From Blastocatellia bacterium (GTDB lineage Bacteria > Acidobacteriota > Blastocatellia > Chloracidobacteriales > JADJPF01), in contig JANWYG010000003.1 of the NCBI GenBank assembly GCA_025057015.1, positions 124,001-188,000 on the forward strand: a DNA stretch of 64,000 bases. The letters are read 5' to 3'. The notes under the pieces were generated by a model that did not search any database, was not told the origin of the DNA, and saw nothing but the letters and a program-made list of their open reading frames with translations. Positions 8,563-17,959 of this stretch are shown here, in pieces; positions within the stretch are counted from its first letter, which is position 1, and every line of letters begins with the position of its first letter. Made by a program: the position numbers and the translations under genes.

Positions 8563-9857
8563 CCTACTCGATCAATTACACGCATGATGCTTCTGTAAGC
8601 AGTTGGGTAGAATCGGCCAATAGTCACCTTGATTTTCCTATTCAGAATTTACCTCTGGGTGTATGTAGGTATGCTGGTCGAAAGATCATCGTTACTGCCG
8701 TGGGTGATCTGGTGTTGAACTTGCAAGGTGTAGCTGCAAGGGGGCTACTTTCAAGTTCGGAAGTTACTGCAACACTTAGCTCAGAGAGTTTAAACGGTTT
8801 GATGTCACTGGAAACTTCTCACTGGTCGACTTTGAGAAGGGACTTACATAACTTGCTCAAAGTAGGTGCTGATGCGAACCTGCTCGACGGACTATTGTAC
8901 AAACGATCTGAAGTCGACATGTGCCTACCAGCTACAATAGGTGACTACACAGACTTTTATGCATCGATTTACCATGCTACGAACGTAGGCAGTATGTTTA
9001 GGCCTGAAAACCCGCTGCTGCCGAACTACAAATACGTACCGATAGGCTATCATGGTCGTTCGTCATCGATAGTGGTAAGCGGTACTGCTATTCGTAGGCC
9101 TTGTGGGCAGACACGTGAAGGTGGCGAAGTGCCTTCGTTCGGGCCTAGCAGAAAGCTGGATTATGAGTTAGAGGTAGCCTTTTATGTGGGCTGTGGAAAC
9201 GAACAGGGTAAGCCGATACCGATAGAGTATGCTGAAGATCATATCTTTGGGCTATGTATCTTGAATGACTGGTCGGCACGTGACATACAGGCCTGGGAGT
9301 ACCAACCTTTAGGCCCGTTCCTGGCTAAAAGTTTTGCTACGACTGTCTCACCGTGGGTAGTTACTCTTGAGGCTCTTGAGCCGTTTAGAAAGCGGGCTTA
9401 CGTTAGGCCTGAAGGTGATCCTGAGCCGCTACCGTATTTGAGCTGTTGGAGCGATATCGAGCGCGGTGCCATAGACATTACTCTTGAGGTATACATCCAG
9501 ACTGAAAAAATGGTTGCGCAAGGTTTGGAGCCGTTTAAGTTAAGTACTGCGGGCTTTGGGGATATGTACTGGACGATAGCGCAGATGCTTGCGCATCATA
9601 CTTGCAACGGCTGCAATCTTCGGCCGGGGGATTTGATAGCGAGCGGTACGGTATCTGGAGCTGAGCGTGGCTCGTGGGGGTCACTGCTAGAACTGGCTTG
9701 GCGGGGTAGTAGACCGATTGAGTTACCTTCGGGCGAGCGCCGTTCCTTTCTTGAAGACGGCGATGAGATTATCATGCGTGGCTATTGTGTAAGAGAAGGT
9801 TTTAGGCGTATAGGTTTTGGCGACTGCCGCGGCCGGATACTACCGGCATTGAAATAG
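8559..9857 (+). CDS. fahA: fumarylacetoacetase
   Basis: Hydrolyses fumarylacetoacetate to fumarate and acetoacetate, the last step of the homogentisate pathway. The 432-aa length is usual for the two-domain eukaryote-like FAH. The active-site stretch DYTDFYASIYHATNVG (around residues 128-143) holds the metal-binding Asp and the catalytic His, and PIGYHGRSSS and the DYELE/DWSARD metal-binding segments follow. It starts in an ATGA overlap with the preceding gene. Confidence 0.95.
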   Translation: MTYSINYTHDASVSSWVESANSHLDFPIQNLPLGVCRYAGRKIIVTAVGDLVLNLQGVAARGLLSSSEVTATLSSESLNGLMSLETSHWSTLRRDLHNLLKVGADANLLDGLLYKRSEVDMCLPATIGDYTDFYASIYHATNVGSMFRPENPLLPNYKYVPIGYHGRSSSIVVSGTAIRRPCGQTREGGEVPSFGPSRKLDYELEVAFYVGCGNEQGKPIPIEYAEDHIFGLCILNDWSARDIQAWEYQPLGPFLAKSFATTVSPWVVTLEALEPFRKRAYVRPEGDPEPLPYLSCWSDIERGAIDITLEVYIQTEKMVAQGLEPFKLSTAGFGDMYWTIAQMLAHHTCNGCNLRPGDLIASGTVSGAERGSWGSLLELAWRGSRPIELPSGERRSFLEDGDEIIMRGYCVREGFRRIGFGDCRGRILPALK

Positions 9858-9885
9858 TGCAAGTTGCTGCCATTGGAGTAACTCT

Positions 9886-11835
9886 ATGGGCGAGATGCTT
9901 TGGAAGCCTTCTGATGAGCGTATCCGCAATGCCAACATGACGAGCTTTATTGAGTATGTGAATAAGCGGTTTTCTCTTGAGATTTCCGATTACGGACAGC
10001 TCTATGAGTGGTCTATTACTGATATAGCTAGTTTTTGGGCTGCCTTATGGGATTTTGGATCGGTAGTACATAGCGAACCTTATAGCAGGGTAGTGGACGA
10101 TGTGCGGAAGATGCCTGGAGCGTTGTGGTTTGATGGTGCAAAGCTCAATTTTGCTGAGAATCTTTTAAGGTATAGAGATGATCTGACGGCACTTATCTTT
10201 CGCAGTGAATCAGGTCAGAGGCGCAGTTTAACTTATGGTGAACTTTACAGAGCGGTGGCGCGTCTGTCAGTAGCTCTCAGAGCGGTTAGAGTAGAGTCAG
10301 GTGACAGAGTGGTTGGGCTGATGCCGAATCTTCCGGAGACGGTGATAGCTATGCTTGCAGCGACTAGTCTAGGTGCCATTTGGTCGTCTTGTTCACCAGA
10401 CTTTGGCGAAGCGGGCGTACTTGATAGGTTTCGGCAGATAGAGCCGAAGGTAATGTTTGTTGCTGATGGGTACTATTTTAAGGGCAGGCAGATAGGCATA
10501 CTTGAAAAGGTGAGGCGCGTTGCTGCCGAGTTGCCGTCATTGCGGCAAGTAGTAGTTGTGCCTTTTATTAGTGACTGCAGAGAAATATCTAGCTTGCCGG
10601 GTGCGCAGTTGTTTTCTGATTTTGCTGATGATGCTGAGACCGTAGAGTTTGTGGAGCTGCCGTTTTCCCATCCTGTCTACATCATGTATTCTTCTGGTAC
10701 TACGGGACTTCCAAAGTGTTTGGTACAGAGTGCTGGTGGGGTTCTTTTACAGCATCTGAAGGAGCTTGCATTACATACCGATCTCAGGCGTGATGACACT
10801 ATCTTTTACTACACCACCTGTGGTTGGATGATGTGGAATTGGCTTGTTAGCTCGCTTGCTTTAGGTGCGAAGGTGTTGCTTTATGATGGTAGTCCTTTTT
10901 ACCCGGCGGCAGATGCACTTTGGAGAATAGCTCAGGAAGAGGGGATAACAGTTTTTGGTACGAGCGCGAAGTATTTAAGCATGTTGGAAAAGGAGGGAGT
11001 TGTACCGAAAGAAAGTTATGATTTAGGTGTGTTGAAAACCATCCTGTCTACAGGATCTCCGCTCTCTGCAGAGAGTTTCCGGTATGTCTATAGTGCTATT
11101 AAGGAGGATGTGCAACTTTCTTCCATATCAGGTGGCACGGATATAAACGGCTGCTTTGCTCTTGGTAATCCATTATTGCCTGTCTACGAAGGCGAGTTAC
11201 AGTGCAGAGGCTTAGGGATGCGCGTAGAAGCATTTGATGAGTCAGGTCGTAGTGTAGTCAATCAAAAGGGTGAGTTAGTATGCACAGCGGCTTTTCCCTC
11301 TATGCCACTTTATTTTTGGAACGATCCGGAGAATAAGAGGTACTTTGATTCGTATTTTGCACGTTTTCCTGGCGTATGGACTCATGGTGACTTTATAGAG
11401 ATAAACGATCGTGGAGGTGTCATAGTCTATGGTCGCTCGGATGCTACGTTGAATCCGGGAGGAGTGCGTATAGGCACGGCGGAGATCTATAGGCAGGTGG
11501 ATACTATACCTGAGGTGGTTGACAGTATCGTTGTAGGGCAGGATTGGAAGGGAGATGTTAGGGTAGTGCTGTTTGTCAAGCTTGCTGAAGGTATAGAATT
11601 AGATGAGCAGCTTTTAGAGAGGATAAAGCGCGTTATACGAGACAATACCACGCCTCGACATGTACCTGCAAAGATCATACAAGTGCCGGACATACCTTAT
11701 ACTATAAATATGAAGAAGGTAGAGCTTGCTGTAAGGCGCGTCATACATGGAGAGCCAGTGACCAATCGCGAAGCTCTACTTAATCCTGAGAGTTTGAGCT
11801 ACTACGAAAATATACCAGCTCTTGCTGAGGACTAG
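9886..11835 (+). CDS. acetoacetate-CoA ligase (acetoacetyl-CoA synthetase)
   Basis: Activates acetoacetate to acetoacetyl-CoA with ATP, which lets the acetoacetate released by fumarylacetoacetase enter central metabolism. It is a 649-aa member of the ANL adenylating superfamily. The phosphate-binding loop YSSGTTGLPK is clear, followed by the family-typical TTCGWMMWNW stretch and a C-terminal lysine segment. It starts 28 bases after fahA and is the last gene of the operon. The neighbours strongly support acetoacetate rather than acetate as substrate. An in-frame ATG three codons downstream could also be the start. Confidence 0.9.
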   Translation: MGEMLWKPSDERIRNANMTSFIEYVNKRFSLEISDYGQLYEWSITDIASFWAALWDFGSVVHSEPYSRVVDDVRKMPGALWFDGAKLNFAENLLRYRDDLTALIFRSESGQRRSLTYGELYRAVARLSVALRAVRVESGDRVVGLMPNLPETVIAMLAATSLGAIWSSCSPDFGEAGVLDRFRQIEPKVMFVADGYYFKGRQIGILEKVRRVAAELPSLRQVVVVPFISDCREISSLPGAQLFSDFADDAETVEFVELPFSHPVYIMYSSGTTGLPKCLVQSAGGVLLQHLKELALHTDLRRDDTIFYYTTCGWMMWNWLVSSLALGAKVLLYDGSPFYPAADALWRIAQEEGITVFGTSAKYLSMLEKEGVVPKESYDLGVLKTILSTGSPLSAESFRYVYSAIKEDVQLSSISGGTDINGCFALGNPLLPVYEGELQCRGLGMRVEAFDESGRSVVNQKGELVCTAAFPSMPLYFWNDPENKRYFDSYFARFPGVWTHGDFIEINDRGGVIVYGRSDATLNPGGVRIGTAEIYRQVDTIPEVVDSIVVGQDWKGDVRVVLFVKLAEGIELDEQLLERIKRVIRDNTTPRHVPAKIIQVPDIPYTINMKKVELAVRRVIHGEPVTNREALLNPESLSYYENIPALAED

Positions 11836-11938
11836 AACTAGCTTAAGTACCTACCGAAAGCTTAAATCCATGAGCCTAGAGGTTGCGGTTATAGTTAGAT
11901 AGTGGTATGTATTATTACAGGCTGAGGAGGTAGGAAGT

Positions 11939-12889
11939 GTGGCTTTGAAGTATGTATTACTGGCTATCCTGACTTTCTATGTTCTAGGCTACGGTCAGAC
12001 TACTGGTAGGACATATGATACTTCGCCAAAAGCAGGGAAAAAGTCACCGAAAGGTGGAAGGACACCGTCTCAGCAGCCGGTAGTGCAGCAGCAAGGAACG
12101 CGTACGGATGGAACAAAAGTTGCTGAGCAACCGACGCCTCGTCCGCCGATTGTGCCTGTTATGGTACGTATTCCTGCTGGTAGCTTTGATATGGGTTATG
12201 AGGGTGGGTTTAGGTATGCTTCTCCGGTACATACGGTGGAGATGCATGCTTTTGAGATAGGTGCTTACGAAGTGACAAACGAAGAATTTGAAGCTTTTGT
12301 GGATGATACCGGCTATAAAACTGAGCCTGAGTTACGTAATGCACCGGTTACTTGGCGGAGCTACTTTACTGAAGGGCGAGAGAAATACCCTGTAGTTCTA
12401 GTCAGCTGGCATGATGCTAACAATTTCTGTAAGTGGCTATCTTCTAAGACGGGTAGCAAGTTCAGGTTACCTACGGAGGCTGAGTGGGAGTATGCTGCGC
12501 GTGGGGGTCTTGAAGGGATGCTCTATCCTTGGGGTGACGATATAAGTCCGGAGCAGGCCAACTATGATGAAACTGGTACTCGGAAGATGGTAATAGGTCT
12601 TGGTTTGGATTACATAAGACAAGTAGGCAGCTATAAGCCTAATGGGTATGGGCTGTACGACGTAGCTGGTAATGTGTGGGAGTGGTGTTCAGACTGGTTT
12701 GACGACTACTATTACAGGATTTCGCCTGAGGCCAGTCCTACGGGGCCTGAGGCTGGCATTTTTAAGGTCATGCGGGGTGGAGGATGGATGGATCCAGCGA
12801 CTGCTTGTAGTGTGGCTTATCGGGGCTACAATTCAGTAAATTACTCGGCGGCTTTTGTTGGCTTTAGGGTTGTGAGGGAAGCTAAGTGA
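11939..12889 (+). CDS. secreted SUMF1 (formylglycine-generating-enzyme-like) protein
   Basis: A signal peptide (about residues 1-20) is followed by a Pro/Gln/Lys-rich linker (about 21-75) and a SUMF1/FGE-sulfatase domain. Domain hallmarks are IPAGSFDMG, AYEVTNEEFEAF, FRLPTEAEWEYAARGG, GLYDVAGNVWEWC and VMRGGGWMD. True aerobic FGE has a Cys pair near the C-terminal RGG motif. Here the first position is Asp (WMD) and only one Cys follows, so formylglycine formation is unlikely. Many bacterial members of this fold have other or unknown roles. A GTG start is used, with a strong GAGGAGGTAGGA ribosome site just upstream. Its stop overlaps the GTG of the next gene. Confidence 0.85.
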   Translation: MALKYVLLAILTFYVLGYGQTTGRTYDTSPKAGKKSPKGGRTPSQQPVVQQQGTRTDGTKVAEQPTPRPPIVPVMVRIPAGSFDMGYEGGFRYASPVHTVEMHAFEIGAYEVTNEEFEAFVDDTGYKTEPELRNAPVTWRSYFTEGREKYPVVLVSWHDANNFCKWLSSKTGSKFRLPTEAEWEYAARGGLEGMLYPWGDDISPEQANYDETGTRKMVIGLGLDYIRQVGSYKPNGYGLYDVAGNVWEWCSDWFDDYYYRISPEASPTGPEAGIFKVMRGGGWMDPATACSVAYRGYNSVNYSAAFVGFRVVREAK

Positions 12890-14238
12890 TACACAGGCTT
12901 TTGATAGAAGATTTTCCCAGGGATTGGACTGCTGAAGACCTCCACAAGTTGTTGGCAGAGGTTGGTGATGTTGCTTGGATCTACGTAGAGTTAGACGGGA
13001 ACCTTCTGCCATGGGGCTATGCTTATGTTGGGTTTATTGGTGGTCAGGCTGCTGAGCATGCTATGGGTTTGCTGCAAGGAGAAGCCTTTGGACGACGGCT
13101 GAAGGCTAGGCTTGTAGATCATGGTCCGGATGAATATTTTGACAGGAAGATGCAGCTTTCTTGTCCGCCTCAGTATCTATACACGACCTCGTGTATCAGA
13201 ATAGAAGGGGGATTGCCAGGGAGTAAAGTTTACATAGATGGTGTAGAAAAGTCTTTTATAGATGGTGATGGTTACTCTAAGGTGCCGTTACTGCCTGGGA
13301 AGTACACTGTTGCAGTTCGCACTCCAGATGGTGGCAAGTTTAGCAAGATGGTGGTGTTAAATGCTGGGCAAGAGCTGGTATTTGAGCCTGTAGAGGACGC
13401 TAGTAAGTATTATGCTATTGCTGGATATAGCATATGGGGATGGATTGCTGTTGCTTTGTGTCTTTTTGGGGGCTTACCTATATTGGCCGTCGGTTGGCTG
13501 TATTATGACCAAGGCTTTTTGGGAGAGTTGCCGCTATCTGAAAGTTCACATACAACAACTGTAGTTCCGCCTCCGGGCATGGTAATGGTTCGAGCGGGAC
13601 GTTTTGTGATGGGGCGTTTCAGTGAAGATCCTTATGAGTCCCCGCCTCATACTGTAGAAGTGACGAAAGACTTTTTTATAGATGCTACTGAAGTTACTAA
13701 TCAAAAATACTACGAGTTTGTCGTGACGCAAGGTAGGATTCCTCCCAAGCACTGGAAGGGACAGGCTCCCTCGAAGGAGATTATGTATTTGCCGGTAGTG
13801 CATGTCAGTTGGCAGGATGCCGCCGACTATTGTGCTTGGCGTAGTTCTCGGTACTTCAAGTGCCGGCTGCCGTCGGAAGCCGAGTGGGAACTAGCAGCAA
13901 GGGGAAGTGAAGGTTGGATTTATCCTTGGGGAAACGAGTGGGTTGTTGGTGCTGCGAATGCTGAAAATGTGAGGCACTCTCCGGTAGAAGTTGCCAGTTT
14001 TAAGCTAGGAGTTTCACCTTCTGGTGCATATGATATGGTCGGCAACGTTTGGGAATGGACGGCTGACGATCTAGTGCTTTATCCTCTTAGTAAGGCAAAA
14101 ACACAGAAAGGGAAGGTAGTGCGGGGAGGAGCCTTTTCTAGCAGTAGGAAAGAGGCAACGGCTACCTTTAGAGGATTTCTTGACCCTGATAGTCGAAACT
14201 ACGATCGTACTGGCTTCAGGTGTGTTTGTGAGAATTGA
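12886..14238 (+). CDS. RRM-PEGA-transmembrane-SUMF1 fusion protein
   Basis: A 450-aa protein with an unusual domain order. Residues 1-78 look like an RNA-recognition motif: RLLIEDFPRDW as an RNP2-like strand and GYAYVGFIGG as an RNP1-like strand, then a helix and RRLKARLV. Residues about 105-170 resemble a PEGA domain (GSKVYIDGV, LPGKYTVAVRTPDG). One membrane helix spans about 184-205. A SUMF1 domain covers about 228-450 (RAGRFVMG, ATEVTNQKYYEF, CRLPSEAEWELAARG, GAYDMVGNVWEWT, VRGGAFSSS). The C-terminal Cys pair of catalytic FGE is missing. It starts with GTG overlapping the preceding SUMF1 gene's stop, so the two are coupled. With an internal helix the RRM should face the cytoplasm and the SUMF1 domain the periplasm. 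Function unknown. Confidence 0.85.
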   Translation: MIHRLLIEDFPRDWTAEDLHKLLAEVGDVAWIYVELDGNLLPWGYAYVGFIGGQAAEHAMGLLQGEAFGRRLKARLVDHGPDEYFDRKMQLSCPPQYLYTTSCIRIEGGLPGSKVYIDGVEKSFIDGDGYSKVPLLPGKYTVAVRTPDGGKFSKMVVLNAGQELVFEPVEDASKYYAIAGYSIWGWIAVALCLFGGLPILAVGWLYYDQGFLGELPLSESSHTTTVVPPPGMVMVRAGRFVMGRFSEDPYESPPHTVEVTKDFFIDATEVTNQKYYEFVVTQGRIPPKHWKGQAPSKEIMYLPVVHVSWQDAADYCAWRSSRYFKCRLPSEAEWELAARGSEGWIYPWGNEWVVGAANAENVRHSPVEVASFKLGVSPSGAYDMVGNVWEWTADDLVLYPLSKAKTQKGKVVRGGAFSSSRKEATATFRGFLDPDSRNYDRTGFRCVCEN

Positions 14239-14259
14239 ATCACATCGTTGTGATTCAAT
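14234..14259. terminator. perfect palindrome containing both convergent stop codons
   Basis: ATTGAATCACA (14234-14244) and TGTGATTCAAT (14249-14259) form a perfect 11-bp stem with a TCGT loop. The TGA stops of the plus-strand SUMF1 gene (14236-14238) and the minus-strand HD-GYP gene (14255-14257) both lie inside the stem. There is no T-run, so it is not a classical intrinsic terminator. It probably acts on both convergent transcripts as a hairpin. Confidence 0.55.
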
Positions 14260-15748
14260 GCGAAGTCTGCTTAAATGAAGCCTTAAAGCAGGAGATCGCT
14301 TCTGGCTCTTCCTTGAATTCGCCTCGCTGAATAGCAGCTGCAAAAACGGCGGCTAGTTCTGGATCAAACTGTATCCCGCTGAAACGTAACAGCTCATCGT
14401 ATGCTTGTTGCTGACTAAGCCCTTTTCGGTATGGCCTTGTGGTAGTCATAGCATCAAAGGTATCTGCTATGGCTACTATACGCCCCATCAGGGGAATCTC
14501 TTCACCAGCTAGCTGACGAGGGTAGCCTTTTCCGTCATATGATTCATGGTGACAGTATATGCAGGGTACTGACTGCTGGAGCTGCTTAATATGCTCTACT
14601 ATGCGCATCCCGTACTCTGGATGACGCTTGATGATCTCGTATTCTTCTTCTGTCAATCGGCCTGGTTTGTTGAGGATGTGGTCCCGAATGCGAATCTTGC
14701 CTACGTCGTGTAGTAAGGCACCTATCTCTATTATCTTAACTTGGTCTTCTGGCAATCCTATCGCTCTAGCCAGGTAAACTGCGTAGTATGAAACTCTTAC
14801 GGAGTGTCCTCTGGTGTAGCTGTCTCGGGCATCTATGCATTCGACCAGCATTCTTATGGAGTCTAAGAAAAGCATTTCTAGCTTGCTGTAAAGTAAGGCG
14901 CTTTCTATTTTTCCGGCGGTTTGCTTAGCCATCATCTCGACGATTTTCTTCTCCGAGTATTTAAAAGGTGCTTTGAGCATTCTAAATAGACTAAGTACGC
15001 CTATCGGGTGAGATTTCTTCAAACATATTGGTACATGTAGTTGGGCAAGCTCTTCTAAACGACCTTTTTCTACGGGGTTGTTTACTACTTGTGTGATAGG
15101 CGTCTTAAAGCATTCAGCAGCTGGGTCGTTTGCCGGATCGTATGCTAGTGTAGAAGCTACTAGAGGCGAGCTGGTCTTGATTCTCTCGAAGTACTTTTGT
15201 TGCTCTTCGTCTAATACTATCAGCCGTCCAGCTTTGCATCGTACACGTTCGATCACTTGCAGTAGCATTTCATCCGCCACGTCATCTAGACTTGGTAGAT
15301 GTTCCAGCCGTTCGCTTATGTCATATAGCAACGTCAGCTCTTCATATTTCTCCATTAGCTCCAGTATGGCTGATCGGTGTGCTGCGTCGTAGTTTATGCA
15401 GCTTTGTAGCGTAGTTGCTAAGCTGCGCAGTAGCTCAGCCTGTATATCTTCCGATAAAACAGACTCTTTCGACCGCGCCATCGAAAGTATGAACAGTAAC
15501 TCGCCGTAAGTGTCTTTGATAGTTGCTGAAGAAATGAAAATCCCGTCCAGACAGAGATCGAACTCGCTGCTTATAGATGCTTGCTTGCGCAGTTGCTGTA
15601 CGGTAGTCTTGCTTTCAAGAGGACCTTCTTGACCTGCGTAAAGTAGCCTTTCATCCTTGCTGAAAATGGCTATCGATACTTTGTGAACCTTCGAAAGAGT
15701 TCGTGCTAACGGCTCTATGGAAGCTATGACCGCCTTGTACCTAGACAT
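14255..15748 (-). CDS. GAF-HD-GYP domain protein (probable c-di-GMP phosphodiesterase)
   Basis: A 497-aa cytoplasmic protein. Residues about 1-130 form an unassigned sensory region, about 145-300 look like a GAF domain, and about 310-480 form an HD-GYP domain. The metal-binding and signature residues are intact: ALLHDVGK, the KRHPEYG His, CHHESYDGKGYP (the HHExxDGxGYP signature) and ADTFDAMTT. HD-GYP enzymes hydrolyse cyclic di-GMP, and in some cases related dinucleotides. No diguanylate cyclase is encoded nearby. It is transcribed towards the SUMF1 pair and divergently from dsbD. Confidence 0.9.
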   Translation of the reverse strand: MSRYKAVIASIEPLARTLSKVHKVSIAIFSKDERLLYAGQEGPLESKTTVQQLRKQASISSEFDLCLDGIFISSATIKDTYGELLFILSMARSKESVLSEDIQAELLRSLATTLQSCINYDAAHRSAILELMEKYEELTLLYDISERLEHLPSLDDVADEMLLQVIERVRCKAGRLIVLDEEQQKYFERIKTSSPLVASTLAYDPANDPAAECFKTPITQVVNNPVEKGRLEELAQLHVPICLKKSHPIGVLSLFRMLKAPFKYSEKKIVEMMAKQTAGKIESALLYSKLEMLFLDSIRMLVECIDARDSYTRGHSVRVSYYAVYLARAIGLPEDQVKIIEIGALLHDVGKIRIRDHILNKPGRLTEEEYEIIKRHPEYGMRIVEHIKQLQQSVPCIYCHHESYDGKGYPRQLAGEEIPLMGRIVAIADTFDAMTTTRPYRKGLSQQQAYDELLRFSGIQFDPELAAVFAAAIQRGEFKEEPEAISCFKASFKQTSH

Positions 15749-15874
15749 TATCTAATTCCTACAGCAGGATCTAAACGTCTATTTTACCTGAGAGAACGAA
15801 CTTTTCTCCAGTATGTTCGGCTGCTTAGCGGTCTTAAGTTGCAAGTCGCAGCCTCGACAGCCCATAATTCTTTT

Positions 15875-17950
15875 ATGCTGGTTTTGATTGTGCTCCTACT
15901 TAGTGCCGTAGTCATAGCCGCACCAGTTAAAACTCCTCATGTTGAGGCGGAGCTAGTCAGCGAAGTGCGGACTTTTACGGCGAGTGAGCCTTTTTGGGTT
16001 GCCGTTAGGCTCAGAATGAAGCCTCAATGGCATACCTACTGGATTAATCCCGGCGATTCTGGATTAGCTACAAAGGTTGAATGGGACTTGCCGGAAGGGT
16101 TTCGCATAGGTGAGCTTCTTTGGCCTGTACCGGAAAAGATAGTGTCCGGCCCGCTTGTGACCTTTGGGTATTTTGGCGAAGTCTTTCTACTTGCGAAAAT
16201 AGTTCCTCCTGATGAACTTATTGTTGGAAATTATAAGTTTTCTGCGAAAGTAAATTGGCTAGTATGTCGTGAAGAATGCATACCAGAGTCTGCAGAACTA
16301 GCCCTTGTTTTAAAGGGTACCCGAGAGTTTGCTTTGCCTGATCCTAAGTGGAAACGGCCTCTTGGAGAAGCAAAGTTACGGCTACCTGCTAGCTTGCCAA
16401 ACTGGTCTGTTACTGCATCTGTAATTGATGATGAACTGTTGCTAAATTTTAGCACTCCTTCTAAAGTTGGTAATCTCGAAGGTTTGATTTTTTATTGTGA
16501 GCAGTCAGGCATAATAGACTATGCCGCTGAGCAGAAAGTTAGCTTGTCCCAATCTGGTTTCCAATTGCGGCTGAAGAGGTCGCAATATGCTGCCTCGCTA
16601 CCAGAGGAGATACGCGGTGTGCTGTACAACCCAGCAGGATGGGGACAGGCTGTAGTAGCTTTGTCTGTTAGAGGAAAGTTAATCCAACAGGCTTATGCAG
16701 CTACCAGTAGCCCAACTGGCTTCAGGCCGATACAGCAGATAACAAGCGTATGGCTAGCTGTACTGCTAGCCTTTTTAGGTGGGCTAATACTCAACCTGAT
16801 GCCGTGTGTCTTACCGGTATTGTCGATAAAGGTTTTGGGCTTTGTCAGGCGTGCTGAGGATGGTAAAGCTTGGAAACATGGGCTAGTCTTCACTTTGGGC
16901 GTATTGGTGTCATTTTGGCTCTTAGCGGGTTTGCTCTTGCTGCTACGTTCTGGCGGTGAACAGCTAGGCTGGGGATTTCAGCTTCAATCGCCGAGCTTTC
17001 TAATATGCCTATCGATGTTTCTATTTTTACTTGGACTTAGCTTGTTCGGAGTTTTTGAAATAGGGCTTTCGCTAGGAAGATTTCAAAACACTGGTTATTC
17101 AGGCTACACTTCTTCTTTTCTAAGCGGCGCTTTGGCGACTGTGGTAGCTACGCCCTGCACAGGACCTTTTATGGGTTCGGCCTTGGGTTACGCCTTGCTA
17201 CAACCCGCTTTGACGACCCTGGTCGTGTTTACCGCTTTAGCGCTTGGAATGGCAACACCATACCTGCTACTATGTAGCTTTCCTTCTTTGCTCAAGTATG
17301 TGCCCAAATCCGGCCCTTGGATGGAAAGTTTTAAGAAGTTGATGGGCTTCCTCATGATGGGTACTGTAGTTTGGCTAGTGTGGGTACTTGGATTACAAGC
17401 TGGTATGAATGCTGTAGCAATGCAGCTTGCCGCCTTCGTCGTTGCTTCTCTTGGAGTTTGGATCTATGGCCGTTGGGCAAGCATACTAAACGAGTCGAGA
17501 GTAAGACTTGCAGCTTCTGCCTTGGCCGGGCTACTGGTTTTTTCAAGTTTATTGGGCGTCCTTTTCTTTGTCAGAAGAGATGATGTAGATGCACGCTCTG
17601 AAATACAGTGGCAAGAATACTCTCCAGCGCTGGTAGCTCAGCTGCTTGCTGCCCGTCAGCCTGTATTTATAGACTTTACGGCTGCTTGGTGCCTGAGCTG
17701 TCAGGTCAATGAACGCGTTACGTTCACCTCACAAGAAGTAATCGACGAACTCAGAAAGCGTAACGTGACTATGGTGAAAGCTGATTGGACGCTTCGTGAT
17801 GACACTATAACTAGAGCACTAGCTGAGTTCGGTAGAAGTGGTGTGCCTTTATACGTGCTTTATTCAGGGATACCTGGTGACAGTCCCAAAATCCTTCCAG
17901 AAGTGATTACTCCTAGCATACTGATTGAAGAGTTAAAAAAACTTAAGTGA
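15875..17950 (+). CDS. dsbD: DsbD-type thiol:disulfide interchange protein
   Basis: Moves reducing equivalents from cytoplasmic thioredoxin across the membrane to periplasmic partners. After a signal peptide, a periplasmic domain of about 240 residues carries the Cys pair LVCREECIP. A multi-helix membrane domain follows with the Cys positions NLMPCVLP and ATPCTGPFMG, then a C-terminal thioredoxin domain with AAWCLSCQV (CxxC). All three Cys pairs of DsbD are therefore present. The ATG at 15875 is preferred because it starts the signal peptide directly (MLVLIVLLLS); an upstream TTG at 15839 is possible. The redoxin gene follows after 9 bases and is a likely electron acceptor. Confidence 0.92.
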   Translation: MLVLIVLLLSAVVIAAPVKTPHVEAELVSEVRTFTASEPFWVAVRLRMKPQWHTYWINPGDSGLATKVEWDLPEGFRIGELLWPVPEKIVSGPLVTFGYFGEVFLLAKIVPPDELIVGNYKFSAKVNWLVCREECIPESAELALVLKGTREFALPDPKWKRPLGEAKLRLPASLPNWSVTASVIDDELLLNFSTPSKVGNLEGLIFYCEQSGIIDYAAEQKVSLSQSGFQLRLKRSQYAASLPEEIRGVLYNPAGWGQAVVALSVRGKLIQQAYAATSSPTGFRPIQQITSVWLAVLLAFLGGLILNLMPCVLPVLSIKVLGFVRRAEDGKAWKHGLVFTLGVLVSFWLLAGLLLLLRSGGEQLGWGFQLQSPSFLICLSMFLFLLGLSLFGVFEIGLSLGRFQNTGYSGYTSSFLSGALATVVATPCTGPFMGSALGYALLQPALTTLVVFTALALGMATPYLLLCSFPSLLKYVPKSGPWMESFKKLMGFLMMGTVVWLVWVLGLQAGMNAVAMQLAAFVVASLGVWIYGRWASILNESRVRLAASALAGLLVFSSLLGVLFFVRRDDVDARSEIQWQEYSPALVAQLLAARQPVFIDFTAAWCLSCQVNERVTFTSQEVIDELRKRNVTMVKADWTLRDDTITRALAEFGRSGVPLYVLYSGIPGDSPKILPEVITPSILIEELKKLK

Positions 17951-17959
17951 GGGGTGTTT

